This document shows, in pieces, positions 46,755-57,164 of a stretch of DNA of 64,000 bases. The notes below the pieces were generated by a model. It searched no databases. It saw only the letters and a list, made by a program, of their open reading frames with translations, and was not told the origin of the DNA. The stretch covers positions 1 to 64,000 of the forward strand of contig LJRV01000165.1 of assembly GCA_001612575.1 (NCBI GenBank), given 5' to 3'. The position numbers were made by a program, and so were the translations under genes. The stretch's first letter is position 1. The number at the start of each line of letters is the position of its first letter. This stretch comes from Streptobacillus notomytis. GTDB lineage: Bacteria > Fusobacteriota > Fusobacteriia > Fusobacteriales > Leptotrichiaceae.

Positions 46755-47756
46755 ATGTCAAATTCATATAAATTATCTGGTGTAGATAAAGAGGAGGGAT
46801 ATAAGGCTGTAAAATTAATGAGAGAAAGAGTTTCAAAGACTCATAATAGTTCAGTTTTAAATGACTTGGGTGGTTTTGGTGCAATGTATGAACTTGGAAG
46901 ATATAAAAACCCTGTTCTTGTCTCAGGAACTGATGGTGTAGGAACTAAACTTCATATAGCATTAAAACAAAAAAAATATGATACAATAGGTATAGATGCA
47001 GTAGCAATGTGTGTAAATGATATATTATGTCATGGTGCAAAACCTCTATTTTTTCTTGATTATATAGCCTGTGGTAAATTATCAGCAGAAGTTGCAGTAG
47101 AAATTGTATCTGGAATAGCTCAAGGTTGTCTTGAGAGTAAAATGGCTTTAATAGGTGGAGAAACTGCTGAAATGCCAGGCTTTTATAAACCAGGAGATTA
47201 TGATATAGCAGGATTTTGTGTAGGAGTTGTTGAAAAAGATAGAATAATAAATGGTTCAAAGGTTAAAGACGGGGATATAATAATAGGACTGGCATCAAGT
47301 GGATTTCATAGTAATGGTTATTCATTAATAAGAAAAGTATTTTCAGACTATAATGAAGAGGTTTTTGGTAGAAAAATTGATGAAATTTTACTTACTCCTA
47401 CAAGAATTTATGTAAAAAATGTACTTCAAATCTTAGATAAGTTCAATGTTAATGGTATGGCACATATTACAGGAGGAGGATTGATAGAAAATTTACCAAG
47501 GGCTATGAGTAAAGATTTATCACCTGTGATATTTAAAGATAAGTTAATAGTTCCTGAAATATTTAAAGAATTACAAAAAAGGGGTAATATAAGTGAGGAT
47601 GAAATGTTTGGAACATTTAACATGGGAGTAGGTTTTACTTTAATAGTTGATAAAGAAGATGCAGATAATATATTAAAAGAATTATATAATTTAGGAGAGA
47701 TGCCCTTTATAATAGGTCATATAGAAAAAGGAGATAACACATTATGTCTAAAATAG
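46755..47756 (+). CDS. purM: AIR synthase
   Basis: PurM closes FGAM to AIR with ATP (step 5). The 333-residue protein has GGFGAMYEL, VSGTDGVGTKLHIA, DAVAMCVNDILCHGAKPLFFLDY, GGETAEMPGFY, HSNGYSLIRKV, HITGGGLIENLPR and MFGTFNMGVGF. I use ATG at 46755 with GGAGG upstream; a TTG lies one codon earlier. It overlaps purN by 13 bp. Confidence 0.98.
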   Translation: MSNSYKLSGVDKEEGYKAVKLMRERVSKTHNSSVLNDLGGFGAMYELGRYKNPVLVSGTDGVGTKLHIALKQKKYDTIGIDAVAMCVNDILCHGAKPLFFLDYIACGKLSAEVAVEIVSGIAQGCLESKMALIGGETAEMPGFYKPGDYDIAGFCVGVVEKDRIINGSKVKDGDIIIGLASSGFHSNGYSLIRKVFSDYNEEVFGRKIDEILLTPTRIYVKNVLQILDKFNVNGMAHITGGGLIENLPRAMSKDLSPVIFKDKLIVPEIFKELQKRGNISEDEMFGTFNMGVGFTLIVDKEDADNILKELYNLGEMPFIIGHIEKGDNTLCLK

Positions 47757-48292
47757 CAGTTTTAGTTTCAGGTAGTGGAACTAATTTGAGAAAAATATTA
47801 GAAAATGATATTGAAGTAGCTACTGTGATTTCAGATAGAAAATGTTTATCAGAGGATATAGCAAAAGAATATAATATTCCATATTTTGAGCTTGAAAGAA
47901 AAGATATTTCAAATAAGATATTAAATCTACTTAATGATTTTGATATTGATTTAATAGTACTTGCAGGCTTTCTCTCTATAATTAAAGGGGATATTTTAGA
48001 TAAATATGAAAATAGAATAATTAATATACATCCCTCTTTAATACCTAAGTATTCAGGGGTTGGTATGTATGGGATGAAAATACATGAAAAAGTATTTGAA
48101 AATAAAGAAAAAATAAGTGGAACAACCATACATTATGTAACAAAAGGTGTAGATGAGGGTAAAATAATTAGACAGGAAGTAGTTGATATTAAAGATGCTA
48201 GAAATCCTGAGGATATTCAAAGGTTAATACTTGAAAGAGAATGGGAAGTTTATCCTAGAATAATAAAAGAAATATTAGATGGGAGAAAATAA
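47744..48292 (+). CDS. purN: Phosphoribosylglycinamide formyltransferase
   Basis: PurN formylates GAR using 10-formyl-THF (step 3). The 182-residue enzyme has [26 protein letters not shown] and the catalytic motif [17 protein letters not shown] (Asn and His). The conserved Asp lies in [15 protein letters not shown]. The length is normal. It overlaps purM by 13 bp, and its stop shares one base with the purH start. Confidence 0.96.
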   Translation: MSKIAVLVSGSGTNLRKILENDIEVATVISDRKCLSEDIAKEYNIPYFELERKDISNKILNLLNDFDIDLIVLAGFLSIIKGDILDKYENRIINIHPSLIPKYSGVGMYGMKIHEKVFENKEKISGTTIHYVTKGVDEGKIIRQEVVDIKDARNPEDIQRLILEREWEVYPRIIKEILDGRK

Positions 48293-49794
48293 TGAAAAGA
48301 GCTTTAATTTCTGTTTTTGATAAAGAAAATATTTTAGAAATTGCTAGATTTTTAGAAAAAAAAGGAGTTGAAATAATATCTACAGGTGGTAGCTATAACT
48401 ACCTTAAAGAAAATGATGTTAAAGTTATTGATATTAGTGAAGTTACAAATTTTCCAGAAATGTTAGACGGAAGAGTTAAAACCTTACACCCTAATATACA
48501 TGGTGGAATACTTGCTATAAGAGATAAAAAAGAGCATATGAATACTATTAGAGAATATAATATAGATACAATAGATTATGTAATAGTTAATCTTTACCCA
48601 TTTTTTGATAAGGTTAAGGAAAATTTAACAGAAGCTGAAAAAATTGAGTTTATAGACATAGGTGGACCAAGTATGCTTAGATCAGCTGCTAAATCTTTTA
48701 AAGATGTAGTAGTAATTAGTGATAAATCAGACTATAACCCAATAATGAATGAAATTAATGAAACAGGAGATGTAAGTTTAAGTACAAGAAAAAAACTTGC
48801 AGCTAAAGTATTTAATTTAACTTCTGCTTATGATAGTGCAATATTTAATTTTTTAAATGAAGAAGAGTTTCCAAAATATTTAACTATATCATATACTAAA
48901 GAAAGTGAAATGAGATATGGAGAAAATTCTCATCAAATGGCAGCATATTATGTAGATAATATGAATGAGGGGGCTATGAAAGATTTTAAACAATTAAATG
49001 GAAAAGAACTTTCATATAATAATATTAGAGATATGGATTTAGCTTGGAAAGTAGTTTGTGAATTTGATGAAATTGCTTGTTGTGCAGTTAAACATTCTAC
49101 TCCTTGTGGGGTTGCTATAGGTAGTGATGTTAAAGATGCTTACATTAAAGCATATGAATGTGATCCTGTATCTATTTTTGGTGGTATAGTTGCAATAAAT
49201 AATGAAGTTGATTTAGAAACAGCTGAACTTTTAAGTAAAATCTTCTTAGAGATAGTTATAGCTCCTAGCTTTACAAAAGAGGCTTTAGAAAAGTTAAAAA
49301 CTAAAAAGAATTTAAGAGTAATAGAGTGTAATAAAAAACCTATTGATAAAAAAGAAATGGTTAAGGTAGATGGGGGTATGCTTTATCAGGACGTGGATAA
49401 CATCCTTTATTCAGATCTTGAAGTTGTTACTAAAAAGAAAGTTGAAGAACTAGAAATGAAAGATTTAATATTTGGATTAAAGGTAGTTAAGTATGTAAAA
49501 TCTAATGCAATAGTTATAGCTAAGGATGGAAGAACTTTAGGAATAGGAGCAGGAGAAGTTAGTAGAATTTGGGCAGCTGAAAAAGCACTTGAAAGATCTA
49601 AGGAAACTAGTGGTGCTATAATGGCATCTGATGCTTTCTTCCCATTTGAGGATGTAGTAAATATGGCTGGGAAATACAAGATATCATCAATAATACAACC
49701 AGGTGGATCTATTAATGATGAAAAATCAATAAAAGCTTGTGATGAGAATAATATAGCTATGGTAATTTCAAAAATTAGACATTTTAAACATTAA
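48292..49794 (+). CDS. purH: Bifunctional AICAR transformylase / IMP cyclohydrolase
   Basis: PurH does the last two steps to IMP. The 500-residue protein has the N-terminal cyclohydrolase ([61 protein letters not shown]) and the transformylase with [13 protein letters not shown], the catalytic [14 protein letters not shown] and [10 protein letters not shown]. It ends [12 protein letters not shown] and a short tail. purB, which supplies AICAR, is not in this window. Confidence 0.98.
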   Translation: MKRALISVFDKENILEIARFLEKKGVEIISTGGSYNYLKENDVKVIDISEVTNFPEMLDGRVKTLHPNIHGGILAIRDKKEHMNTIREYNIDTIDYVIVNLYPFFDKVKENLTEAEKIEFIDIGGPSMLRSAAKSFKDVVVISDKSDYNPIMNEINETGDVSLSTRKKLAAKVFNLTSAYDSAIFNFLNEEEFPKYLTISYTKESEMRYGENSHQMAAYYVDNMNEGAMKDFKQLNGKELSYNNIRDMDLAWKVVCEFDEIACCAVKHSTPCGVAIGSDVKDAYIKAYECDPVSIFGGIVAINNEVDLETAELLSKIFLEIVIAPSFTKEALEKLKTKKNLRVIECNKKPIDKKEMVKVDGGMLYQDVDNILYSDLEVVTKKKVEELEMKDLIFGLKVVKYVKSNAIVIAKDGRTLGIGAGEVSRIWAAEKALERSKETSGAIMASDAFFPFEDVVNMAGKYKISSIIQPGGSINDEKSIKACDENNIAMVISKIRHFKH

Positions 49795-49802
49795 GGAGTT
49801 TT

Positions 49803-51011
49803 ATGAAGATATTAATAATAGGATCAGGTGGAAGAGAAGATGCCATTATGTGGAAACTTAAACAAAACCCTAATGTAGAAATGGTATATACGATGACATC
49901 TAGTGATATATTTGAAATAAGGAACTTTGCTTTAAAGGAAAAAATAGATTTAACTATAGTTGGAAGTGAAGAACTTTTAGTTAAAGGTATAGTAAATGAA
50001 TTTAATAATTTCGGATTAAAAATATTTGGACCTGATAAAAAGGCAGCAATGTTAGAGGGGTCTAAAGATTTTGCTAAAAAATTTATGAAAAAATATGGGG
50101 TTAATACTGCAAAATATGAATCATTTACAGATAAGGTAAAAGCAGAAGAATATATTAGGGAAAATATGAAATATCCTATAGTTATTAAAGCAAGTGGACT
50201 TGCAGCTGGTAAAGGAGTAATAATAGCTAAAAATGAAAATGAAGCTTTAAAAGCTATAACTGATATTATGGAAGATAAAGTTTTTGGATCAGCTGGAGAT
50301 GTATTAGTAATAGAAGAGTTTTTAAAAGGAGTTGAGGTTTCTATACTTTCAATAACTGATGGTAATGTAATATTACCGTTTAAGTCTGCAAAGGATCATA
50401 AAAAAATACTTGAGAACGAAAAAGGATTAAATACTGGAGGTATGGGTGTAATATCACCTAATCCATACTATAATGAAAGAGTGGAAAGAGAATTTATAGA
50501 AAAAATATTAAATCCTACTCTTAAAGGATTAAAACAGGAAAAAATGAGCTTTTCAGGTATAATATTTTTTGGATTAATGATAACAGAAGATGGAGTTTAT
50601 TTACTTGAATATAATATGAGATTAGGAGATCCTGAAACACAATGTTTGTTACCTTTAATGGAAAGTGATTTAATAGAAATAATTAATATGTCCTTAGAAA
50701 AAAGATTAGATGAGGTAGAAATTAAATGGAAGAATGAACATTCTTGTTGTGTAGTTATTGCAGCAAGTGGTTATCCAGAAAAATATGAAAAAGGCAAAGA
50801 AATTACAGGTATAGAAATGGTAGATAAGGATACACAGGTATTTTTAGCTGGAGTAAAAAAAGAGGCTGGAAAGTATTATACAAATGGTGGAAGAGTACTA
50901 AATATTGTATCTCAGGCAAAAACAAGAGAAGAAGTTATAAAAAAAGTATATGAAGAGCTAGAAAAAATATCATTTGAAGGTAAGTATTTTAGAAAAGATA
51001 TAGGTAGATAG
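49803..51011 (+). CDS. purD: Phosphoribosylamine--glycine ligase
   Basis: PurD joins glycine to phosphoribosylamine with ATP (step 2). The 402-residue ATP-grasp protein opens ILIIGSGGREDAIMWKL, where most homologues have GGREHAL. It has FGPDKKAAMLEGSKDFAKKF, VIKASGLAAGKGV, VIEEFLKGVEVSIL, LNTGGMGVISPNP, EYNMRLGDPETQ and the C-terminal FLAGVKKEAGKYYTNGGRVL. It is the last gene of the operon. Confidence 0.97.
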   Translation: MKILIIGSGGREDAIMWKLKQNPNVEMVYTMTSSDIFEIRNFALKEKIDLTIVGSEELLVKGIVNEFNNFGLKIFGPDKKAAMLEGSKDFAKKFMKKYGVNTAKYESFTDKVKAEEYIRENMKYPIVIKASGLAAGKGVIIAKNENEALKAITDIMEDKVFGSAGDVLVIEEFLKGVEVSILSITDGNVILPFKSAKDHKKILENEKGLNTGGMGVISPNPYYNERVEREFIEKILNPTLKGLKQEKMSFSGIIFFGLMITEDGVYLLEYNMRLGDPETQCLLPLMESDLIEIINMSLEKRLDEVEIKWKNEHSCCVVIAASGYPEKYEKGKEITGIEMVDKDTQVFLAGVKKEAGKYYTNGGRVLNIVSQAKTREEVIKKVYEELEKISFEGKYFRKDIGR

Positions 51012-51040
51012 GGATGAAAAATATTTTCATCCCTATTTTA
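51011..51040 (+). terminator. Terminator of the purine operon
   Basis: GGGATGAAAA (51011-51020) and TTTTCATCCC (51024-51033) form a 10-bp stem with a 3-nt loop, then TATTTTA. Confidence 0.9.
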
Positions 51041-51043
51041 ATA

Positions 51044-51072
51044 TTGTAAACGCTTGCATATCGAGGTATAAT
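51044..51072 (+). promoter_or_regulatory. pulA promoter overlapped by a LacI/CcpA-type operator
   Basis: TTGTAA (51044-51049), 17 bp, TATAAT (51067-51072). The sequence TGTAAACGCTTGCA (51045-51058) matches the cre/LacI-family pattern TG-N-AA-N-CG-N-W-N-N-CA and covers the -35 and part of the spacer. A repressor bound here would block the promoter, fitting control by sugar supply. Confidence 0.65.
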
Positions 51073-51094
51073 ATTGTGTAGAGTGGAGGTATAT

Positions 51095-53881
51095 ATGAAT
51101 AAATTATTTAGGAAATTAATATTTACTTTTTTACTTCTAATACAAATAATTGTATTTTCAGCAAGTACTAAGGTAACTATACATTATCAGCCAAGCGAAA
51201 ACTTAGAATGGGATTTATGGGTTTGGCCAGATAAAGAGAATGGAAATGCATACGCTTTTGATAAAGAAGATGAATTTGGTAAATATGCAGAAATTACCTT
51301 AGATGGTAATCATAAAAAGGTAGGATATATAGTTAGGCTTTCAGATTGGTCTAAGAAAGATGTAGGAGAAGATAGATTTATTAATATTGAAGATGGAGAA
51401 GCTGAAATATGGGTTAAATCTAAGGATTCTAATACATATTATTCTAATCCAGATAAGGCACCATTAATGTTTGATAATGTTAATTTAGATATTAAATATT
51501 ATCCAGTTGAAAAAGATGCTAAAAAATATAGGGTAAAAGTATGGGCAGATGGATTAAAACCTAAATATATTAATCTAGTTAAAGATGGAGAAAAATTCGT
51601 AGCTAAAGGTAATTATGAAGGTAAGGATATTACTAAATTAAATTTTGAGATTACTAAGAGATGGTGGTTTTTCTTTGAAAAGAAAGTTGATGTTTTAAGA
51701 GAAATTACTAAAATTGATGAAAGTGCTAATGTAGATATTTATATAAATCAGGAAGATAAGACTATATATAAATCAGAAAAAGCAGCAACTAAACCAAAGC
51801 TTATTGAAAATGCTAGTATAGATTCAATGAATAGCATAACAGTTAAGACAAATAAGAACTTTAATTTAAAAAAAGAGATATCTAGAGGAATTATAACAAA
51901 CCTTGATAATAGTATAAAAGAAATTATTTCATTAACAGAAGATGGAGTACAAACTGATAAATTTAAAATAGTTTTTGATAAAAATTTAGATTTAAGAAAT
52001 AAAGATGGAAGAGTAATAATGTCTACATTTGGTGAAGCTAAAGTTAATTTAGGCGCTGTAGTTAGAGATAAAAGCTTTGATGATTTTTATGCATATGATG
52101 GAGATCTTGGAGCTATATATACTAAAGATGAGACAACTATTAAAGTATGGGCTCCTACAGCAGATTTTGTAAACCTTTTAATATATGAAGGAGAAAAAAT
52201 CATTAAAAAGACTATGACTTTAGGAGAAAAAGGAGTTTATTCTATAACTTTATCTGGAGATAAATTGGGATTAGTTTATCAATTTGAAGTTGGTGTAAAT
52301 GGTGAAGTAAATATTACTAATGATCCATATACTTACTCAACTACAATAAATGGAGAAAAATCAGTAGTAGTTAACCCAACTATTTCAAATGTAGATTATC
52401 CAAATATTAATAATGTAATAATATATGAATTACATGTAAGGGATTTATCATCTCATCCAGCAAGTGGAATAAAGAATAAAGGGAAATTTTTAGGATTAAC
52501 AGAGACAGGAACTAAAACAAAAAGTGGTCAAATTACAGGACTTGACTATATTAAATCATTAGGTGTAACATATATTCAACTTTTACCTATATATGATTTT
52601 AGCTCATATTCTGTGGATGAAAAAAATCAATTTGCTAGATATAATTGGGGATATGATCCTGTAAATTATAACACGGTTGAAGGTTCATATTCTACTAATC
52701 CATATGATCCTAATGTTAGAATAGAAGAATTACAAAAAACTATAGACATACTTCATAAAAATAACTTAGGTGTAATTATGGATGTTGTTTATAATCATGT
52801 ATTTAGTGCAGGTGAACATGCATTTAATAAGATAGTACCAAATTATTACTATAGATATGATGATGAAGGAAATTTAACTAATGGTACTGGAGTAGGAAAT
52901 GATATTTCTAGTGAGAGAAAAATGGTTAGAAAATTCATAATAGATAGTGCAAAATATTGGGCTAAAACATTTAAATTAGATGGGTTCCGTTTTGATTTAA
53001 TGGGTATACTTGATGTTGATACTATGAATGAATTAAGAGATGAGATGAAAAAAATTAATCCTAATTTCTTTATACTAGGAGAAGGTTGGGATATGGGAAC
53101 ATTAGATCCTGAAATTAAAGCAAATCAAAATAATGCTAATAAACTTAAAGATATTGCATTCTTTAATGATGATTTTAGAGATGCAGTTAAAGGTTCAACT
53201 TTTGGAGAAATAGGTAAAGGCTTTATAAGTGGAAATCTAAAACAAGAAGAAAGATTATTTGCATCTATAAAAGGTGGAGAAGGTATAAGAACATATACAT
53301 CACCTATGCAATTAATACAATATGTTGAAGCACATGATAACCTTACTTTATTTGATCAAATTAGTAGAACTAATAATACTGAAGATTTAGCAACTATAAC
53401 TAGAAGACATAATCTTGGAACTACTATAGTTCTTTTATCTCAAGGAGTTCCATTTATACATGCAGGACAAGAATTTTTAAGAACTAAAGGTGGAGATGAA
53501 AATTCATATAAATCAAGTGATGAGGTAAATAGACTTGATTGGGATCTTGCAAGAAAAAATAGGGCAAGTGTTAAATTAGTTAGAGAATTAATCAAGATAC
53601 GTAAAGAAAATCCTGATTTTAATTTAAAGACATTTGATGAGGTTAATAAAATAATAAAGCCTATTAAAGTTATAGATCAAGTAATTGCATATACTCAAGC
53701 TGATAAAATAATAGCGTTTAATGCTAGTTCAAAAGATAAAGAAATAGAGATACCTAATGGTAAATATATAGTTCTTGTTAAAGGGAACATGGCAAATTCA
53801 AAAGGACTTGGAGAAATTGAAATAAAAGAAAGTAAGGTTATAGTGCCTATGCAATCGGCATTATTACTTAAAAAGAAATAA
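51095..53881 (+). CDS. pulA: Secreted type I pullulanase
   Basis: Pullulanase cuts alpha-1,6 branches of glycogen, pullulan and limit dextrins. The ATG at 51095 has GGAGG at 51085-51089 and gives 928 residues with a signal peptide (FRKLIFTFLLLIQIIVFSAS). A CBM41 starchy-glycan module follows (WDLWVWPDKENG), then a second similar module, a PUD-like region and the early-set domain (VKVWAPTADFVNLLIYE). The GH13 barrel has the type I motif YNWGYDP, the catalytic FRFDLMG, the acid GEGWDMG and VEAHDN. A short C-terminal beta domain ends it. A host glycogen-feeding role is inferred. Confidence 0.96.
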   Translation: MNKLFRKLIFTFLLLIQIIVFSASTKVTIHYQPSENLEWDLWVWPDKENGNAYAFDKEDEFGKYAEITLDGNHKKVGYIVRLSDWSKKDVGEDRFINIEDGEAEIWVKSKDSNTYYSNPDKAPLMFDNVNLDIKYYPVEKDAKKYRVKVWADGLKPKYINLVKDGEKFVAKGNYEGKDITKLNFEITKRWWFFFEKKVDVLREITKIDESANVDIYINQEDKTIYKSEKAATKPKLIENASIDSMNSITVKTNKNFNLKKEISRGIITNLDNSIKEIISLTEDGVQTDKFKIVFDKNLDLRNKDGRVIMSTFGEAKVNLGAVVRDKSFDDFYAYDGDLGAIYTKDETTIKVWAPTADFVNLLIYEGEKIIKKTMTLGEKGVYSITLSGDKLGLVYQFEVGVNGEVNITNDPYTYSTTINGEKSVVVNPTISNVDYPNINNVIIYELHVRDLSSHPASGIKNKGKFLGLTETGTKTKSGQITGLDYIKSLGVTYIQLLPIYDFSSYSVDEKNQFARYNWGYDPVNYNTVEGSYSTNPYDPNVRIEELQKTIDILHKNNLGVIMDVVYNHVFSAGEHAFNKIVPNYYYRYDDEGNLTNGTGVGNDISSERKMVRKFIIDSAKYWAKTFKLDGFRFDLMGILDVDTMNELRDEMKKINPNFFILGEGWDMGTLDPEIKANQNNANKLKDIAFFNDDFRDAVKGSTFGEIGKGFISGNLKQEERLFASIKGGEGIRTYTSPMQLIQYVEAHDNLTLFDQISRTNNTEDLATITRRHNLGTTIVLLSQGVPFIHAGQEFLRTKGGDENSYKSSDEVNRLDWDLARKNRASVKLVRELIKIRKENPDFNLKTFDEVNKIIKPIKVIDQVIAYTQADKIIAFNASSKDKEIEIPNGKYIVLVKGNMANSKGLGEIEIKESKVIVPMQSALLLKKK

Positions 53882-53887
53882 AAATAC

Positions 53888-53914
53888 ATTGGGTCAGTAA
53901 ACAACTGACCCAAT
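53888..53914. terminator. Bidirectional terminator between pulA and the ABC transporter gene
   Basis: ATTGGGTCAGT (53888-53898) pairs perfectly with ACTGACCCAAT (53904-53914) around a 5-nt loop, with A/T-rich flanks on both sides. Confidence 0.9.
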
Positions 53915-53925
53915 ATTATTATCTT

Positions 53926-55494
53926 CTATAAATTTATTATATTATCTATAATTTCATTATGTTCCTCTCTATGAGATATTATTATGATAGTTCTATCATT
54001 TAAGTATTTAGAGATTAGTTTATAGAAATTAAGATTATTAAATTTATCTATTCCAGAATTTATTTCATCAAATATAATAACCTTTTTATCACTTAATAAA
54101 GCTCTTGCTATTAATATTTTTTGTTTTTCTCCACCTGAAATCTTTTTGCTAAAATCTCCTATTTTCTTATTAAATAAATCATCATCATTTTTTATTACAT
54201 TATCTAATTCTAATTCTTTAATTATATCTTTTATTTTATTTTCTATTTCTTTATTCAGTTCATTTTTAGGATAAATAATATTTTCTATTATGCTCCTATC
54301 AAATAAATTTATATTTTGAGAATAATAGATTATTTCATTTTTATTTTTTATATATTTACTATTGTATATAATCTCTCCAGAATAAACATTTAACATATTT
54401 GCAATTATTTTACATAGTGTTGATTTCCCTTTACCATTTTTTCCAATAATTAAATTTTTACTACCATCTTTTATTTCTAATGATTTATTATTTATAATCA
54501 TTTCATTAGAATCTAAATATTTATAATTAATATTTTTTAAAACTATTATATTCTCATTATCTAAATATTCTATTTTTAAATTTTCTTTTATACATTTAGA
54601 ATCAAAAATATTCATTTTAGATATAACTAGATTTAGTCTATCCCAACATTCAAAGAAATTTAAAATATATTTCCCAAAATCATTTAAATTAAATACTGAA
54701 TAAATAATTATCAATAATACTTTTAGATCAACTTGCCTATTAAAAGCTATAGAAATTACTAAGATACTTGATATAATTAAAAACAATCTTAGAAAAAGAT
54801 TTGATTTTAATATATTAAATTGTATTGAATAGTATTTTTTTTCTTCTTTATTAAATAAATCTTTTATTTTTATTTTTTCATATTCATATGAATTTTCGTT
54901 ATATATCGTATTAAAATTAATGAAATAATCAACAATAAAACTATTTATTTTTGATGTTGTATCTATAGATTTTGAAATATTTTCACTATTATTTTTTAAA
55001 AAATTATATGATATATAAACATATAGTACATAAAAAATTAAATATACTATTCCTATAGGTTTATAGAAATTAAATAATAATATTGAATAAATAACTATCA
55101 TAATGAAATTTTTAAATATTCTTAAAATGACATCATATATTGCTCTAACTAAAAAAGAACCCTCTTGAATTAAATTCTGTATTTCTCCTAAATTTAAATT
55201 AACAAATTCAAAATAGCTTTTCTTTTCTATCTGCTCCCATATTATTAATTTAGAATAATTTCTAATTTTTTGAACAATGTAGTTATTATAAAAGCCTAGT
55301 AATTCTTCTAATAATAAAGAAATACATAATAGGGCTATAAAATATTTAGAAACTTCTTGTATACTTTTACTTATGAAAATAGGTTGAAATACAACTAGAA
55401 TGAAAACTAAAATAACAGTTACAAAATAGACAAGAGATTTTTTAAATCCTATTTTTTCTAATATATTAAATATATATTTTATATTATTTTTCAT
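53926..55494 (-). CDS. ABC transporter with fused permease and ATPase domains
   Basis: The 522-residue half-transporter has about six membrane segments in residues 1-290. An ATPase domain follows with Walker A IGKNGKGKST, signature KKISGGEKQKILIARALL, Walker B VIIFDEINSG (Asp-Glu) and the His switch IIISHR. There is no N-terminal peptidase domain, unlike bacteriocin exporters with fused C39 domains. It is the last gene of the second peptide locus and overlaps the propeller gene by 11 bp. Peptide export is the likely role, inferred from context. Confidence 0.85.
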   Translation of the reverse strand: MKNNIKYIFNILEKIGFKKSLVYFVTVILVFILVVFQPIFISKSIQEVSKYFIALLCISLLLEELLGFYNNYIVQKIRNYSKLIIWEQIEKKSYFEFVNLNLGEIQNLIQEGSFLVRAIYDVILRIFKNFIMIVIYSILLFNFYKPIGIVYLIFYVLYVYISYNFLKNNSENISKSIDTTSKINSFIVDYFINFNTIYNENSYEYEKIKIKDLFNKEEKKYYSIQFNILKSNLFLRLFLIISSILVISIAFNRQVDLKVLLIIIYSVFNLNDFGKYILNFFECWDRLNLVISKMNIFDSKCIKENLKIEYLDNENIIVLKNINYKYLDSNEMIINNKSLEIKDGSKNLIIGKNGKGKSTLCKIIANMLNVYSGEIIYNSKYIKNKNEIIYYSQNINLFDRSIIENIIYPKNELNKEIENKIKDIIKELELDNVIKNDDDLFNKKIGDFSKKISGGEKQKILIARALLSDKKVIIFDEINSGIDKFNNLNFYKLISKYLNDRTIIIISHREEHNEIIDNIINL

Positions 55495-57145
55495 TTTTTT
55501 CTTCCTCCTTTAAAAAATCCTCTAATGTATTTTTTGATGTACTTAATACTCTTTTTAAAATTAATCTCCATGTTTGAAAATCAGCATCTTTCCAATTACT
55601 TTTTTCTTTAACATGATTAATAATTTTTCTAAATTCTTCTTGTGTTATATCCTTACCATATCTATTTAAAATAAATTTTGCTATAGCTGCTCCACTATAA
55701 AATTCTTTTTCTTGTTTTATTTCATAATAAAATTTATCTAATCTTATTTTTTTTGATTTAGTTTCTTTTAAAATTAAATTTATAATTATCATTTCTGATT
55801 TTTTAAAATTTTCTTTTTCAAATGTAATTGGAAGAGAATACAATCCACTAAGGTTATTTTTTTTTAAATTAAATTCAAATATATAATTGTTTTCTTTAAT
55901 ATCTATTGGTTTGATTATATTATCATTTGATATAACAGAAACATCTAGGTATACATTTTTAACTTTTTTTTCAAATATAATTGAAATCTGCATTTTATTG
56001 TTTTCTACATAATTTCCAAATTCAATAACTTTTAAAACTGCTTCTTTATTTTTAATTTCATTTAAACTATGCTTTATATCAAAAGAAAGTAGAACTCCAT
56101 TTAATGGTGGTTCTCCTCCACCTATAAATAAATTATTATTAAAAATAATTGGGGCACTGTATGGAGAATGACCAATTATTTTTTTAAAATACACACTTCC
56201 CGTTGTTTTATCTATAAGATAAACTACACAATCTGCTAAAACAAATAATGTTTTTCCATATATACTAGGGGGAGAAAATATTAAACCCTCTTGAGTTGAA
56301 ATTTCCCAAACTTTATTACCAGTTTTTAAGTCTATTGAACCTATTCTTCCTTTCAAAGTCGTATAATATACATTTTTGTCATCAGAAATTACAACATGAC
56401 GACTTACTATTCCTAAAACTTTTTGTTTCCAAATAATTTTAAACTCAGAACTATCAATTAGAAAAATTTCATCATTACATGCTAAAAGTATATTATTATT
56501 TGTTATCCAAAGTCCTGATGTGTCTGAGCTTATAACTTCGGCTTTCCCTATATTTTTTTCAGATATAATTATTCCTGAATATTCAAAAGAAAATAAATAT
56601 AAACAAGAACATTTTTTTTCTTTAGAAAATTTAGTTCCAAGAACATAATAAAAATTTCCTATTTTAGATATGGTTCCGTATAAGAAAGCATTATCTATTT
56701 TTACTTTTTTTTGAATTTTACCTAATTCATTTACAAAATATACATAATTTCCTGATGAAAATATAATTTGGTTTTCTAAAATATTTACAGAACTTCTTAT
56801 TCTTGTATTAGTTTTTAATTCTCAAAGAAATTCTCCTGTATTTTTATCAAAAGAAACTAAATCCTTAAATTCTTTGTATGAAATTATTTGATTTTTATAA
56901 ATAGCACCTGTTCCATAACTACCATTTGTAACTTTTTTTTCAAATATTATCTCACCATTTTTCAAATTAAATTTAACAATGAAATATCCTTGTTTAATTT
57001 CTGAATAATAAACTACATATCCATTTTCAAAATCATTATTATCAAAAAATGGCGTTTTTATTAATCCCTTTATTTTTGTACTCCACTTATTATAGATATA
57101 TATATTTTCATAGGGATTATTATTTACTAGATTTTTTCTGAACAT
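55484..57145 (-). pseudogene. PQQ-type beta-propeller protein with C39-like tail, one in-frame TGA
   Basis: One continuous frame of 553 codons runs from the ATG at 57145 to 55484 and is broken only by TGA at 56824-56822. Upstream it reads KNTGEFL and downstream ELKTNTR. PQQ-like propeller blades normally have Trp just there (as in TGNKVWEIS and FKIIWKQ here), so the TGA is a TGG-to-TGA change. Further blades follow, then an Ig-like stretch and a C-terminal segment KEFYSGAAIAKFILNRYGKD. That segment resembles the start of a C39-like peptidase with Ser in place of the catalytic Cys. There is no signal peptide. Two pieces, or a truncated protein, would be made. Confidence 0.75.
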
Positions 57146-57164
57146 TTACAGATGCCTCCTAAAT

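Noticed and set aside
46945..47259. Reverse-strand open frames inside housekeeping genes such as purM, mutS and pyrG
   Set aside because: They are Leu/Ser/Ile-rich shadows of strongly supported genes, without ribosome sites or recognisable domains.
56822..56824. TGA read as tryptophan (alternative genetic code)
   Set aside because: Several good genes here end in TGA (fni, lysozyme, yaaA), and Trp is encoded by TGG throughout.
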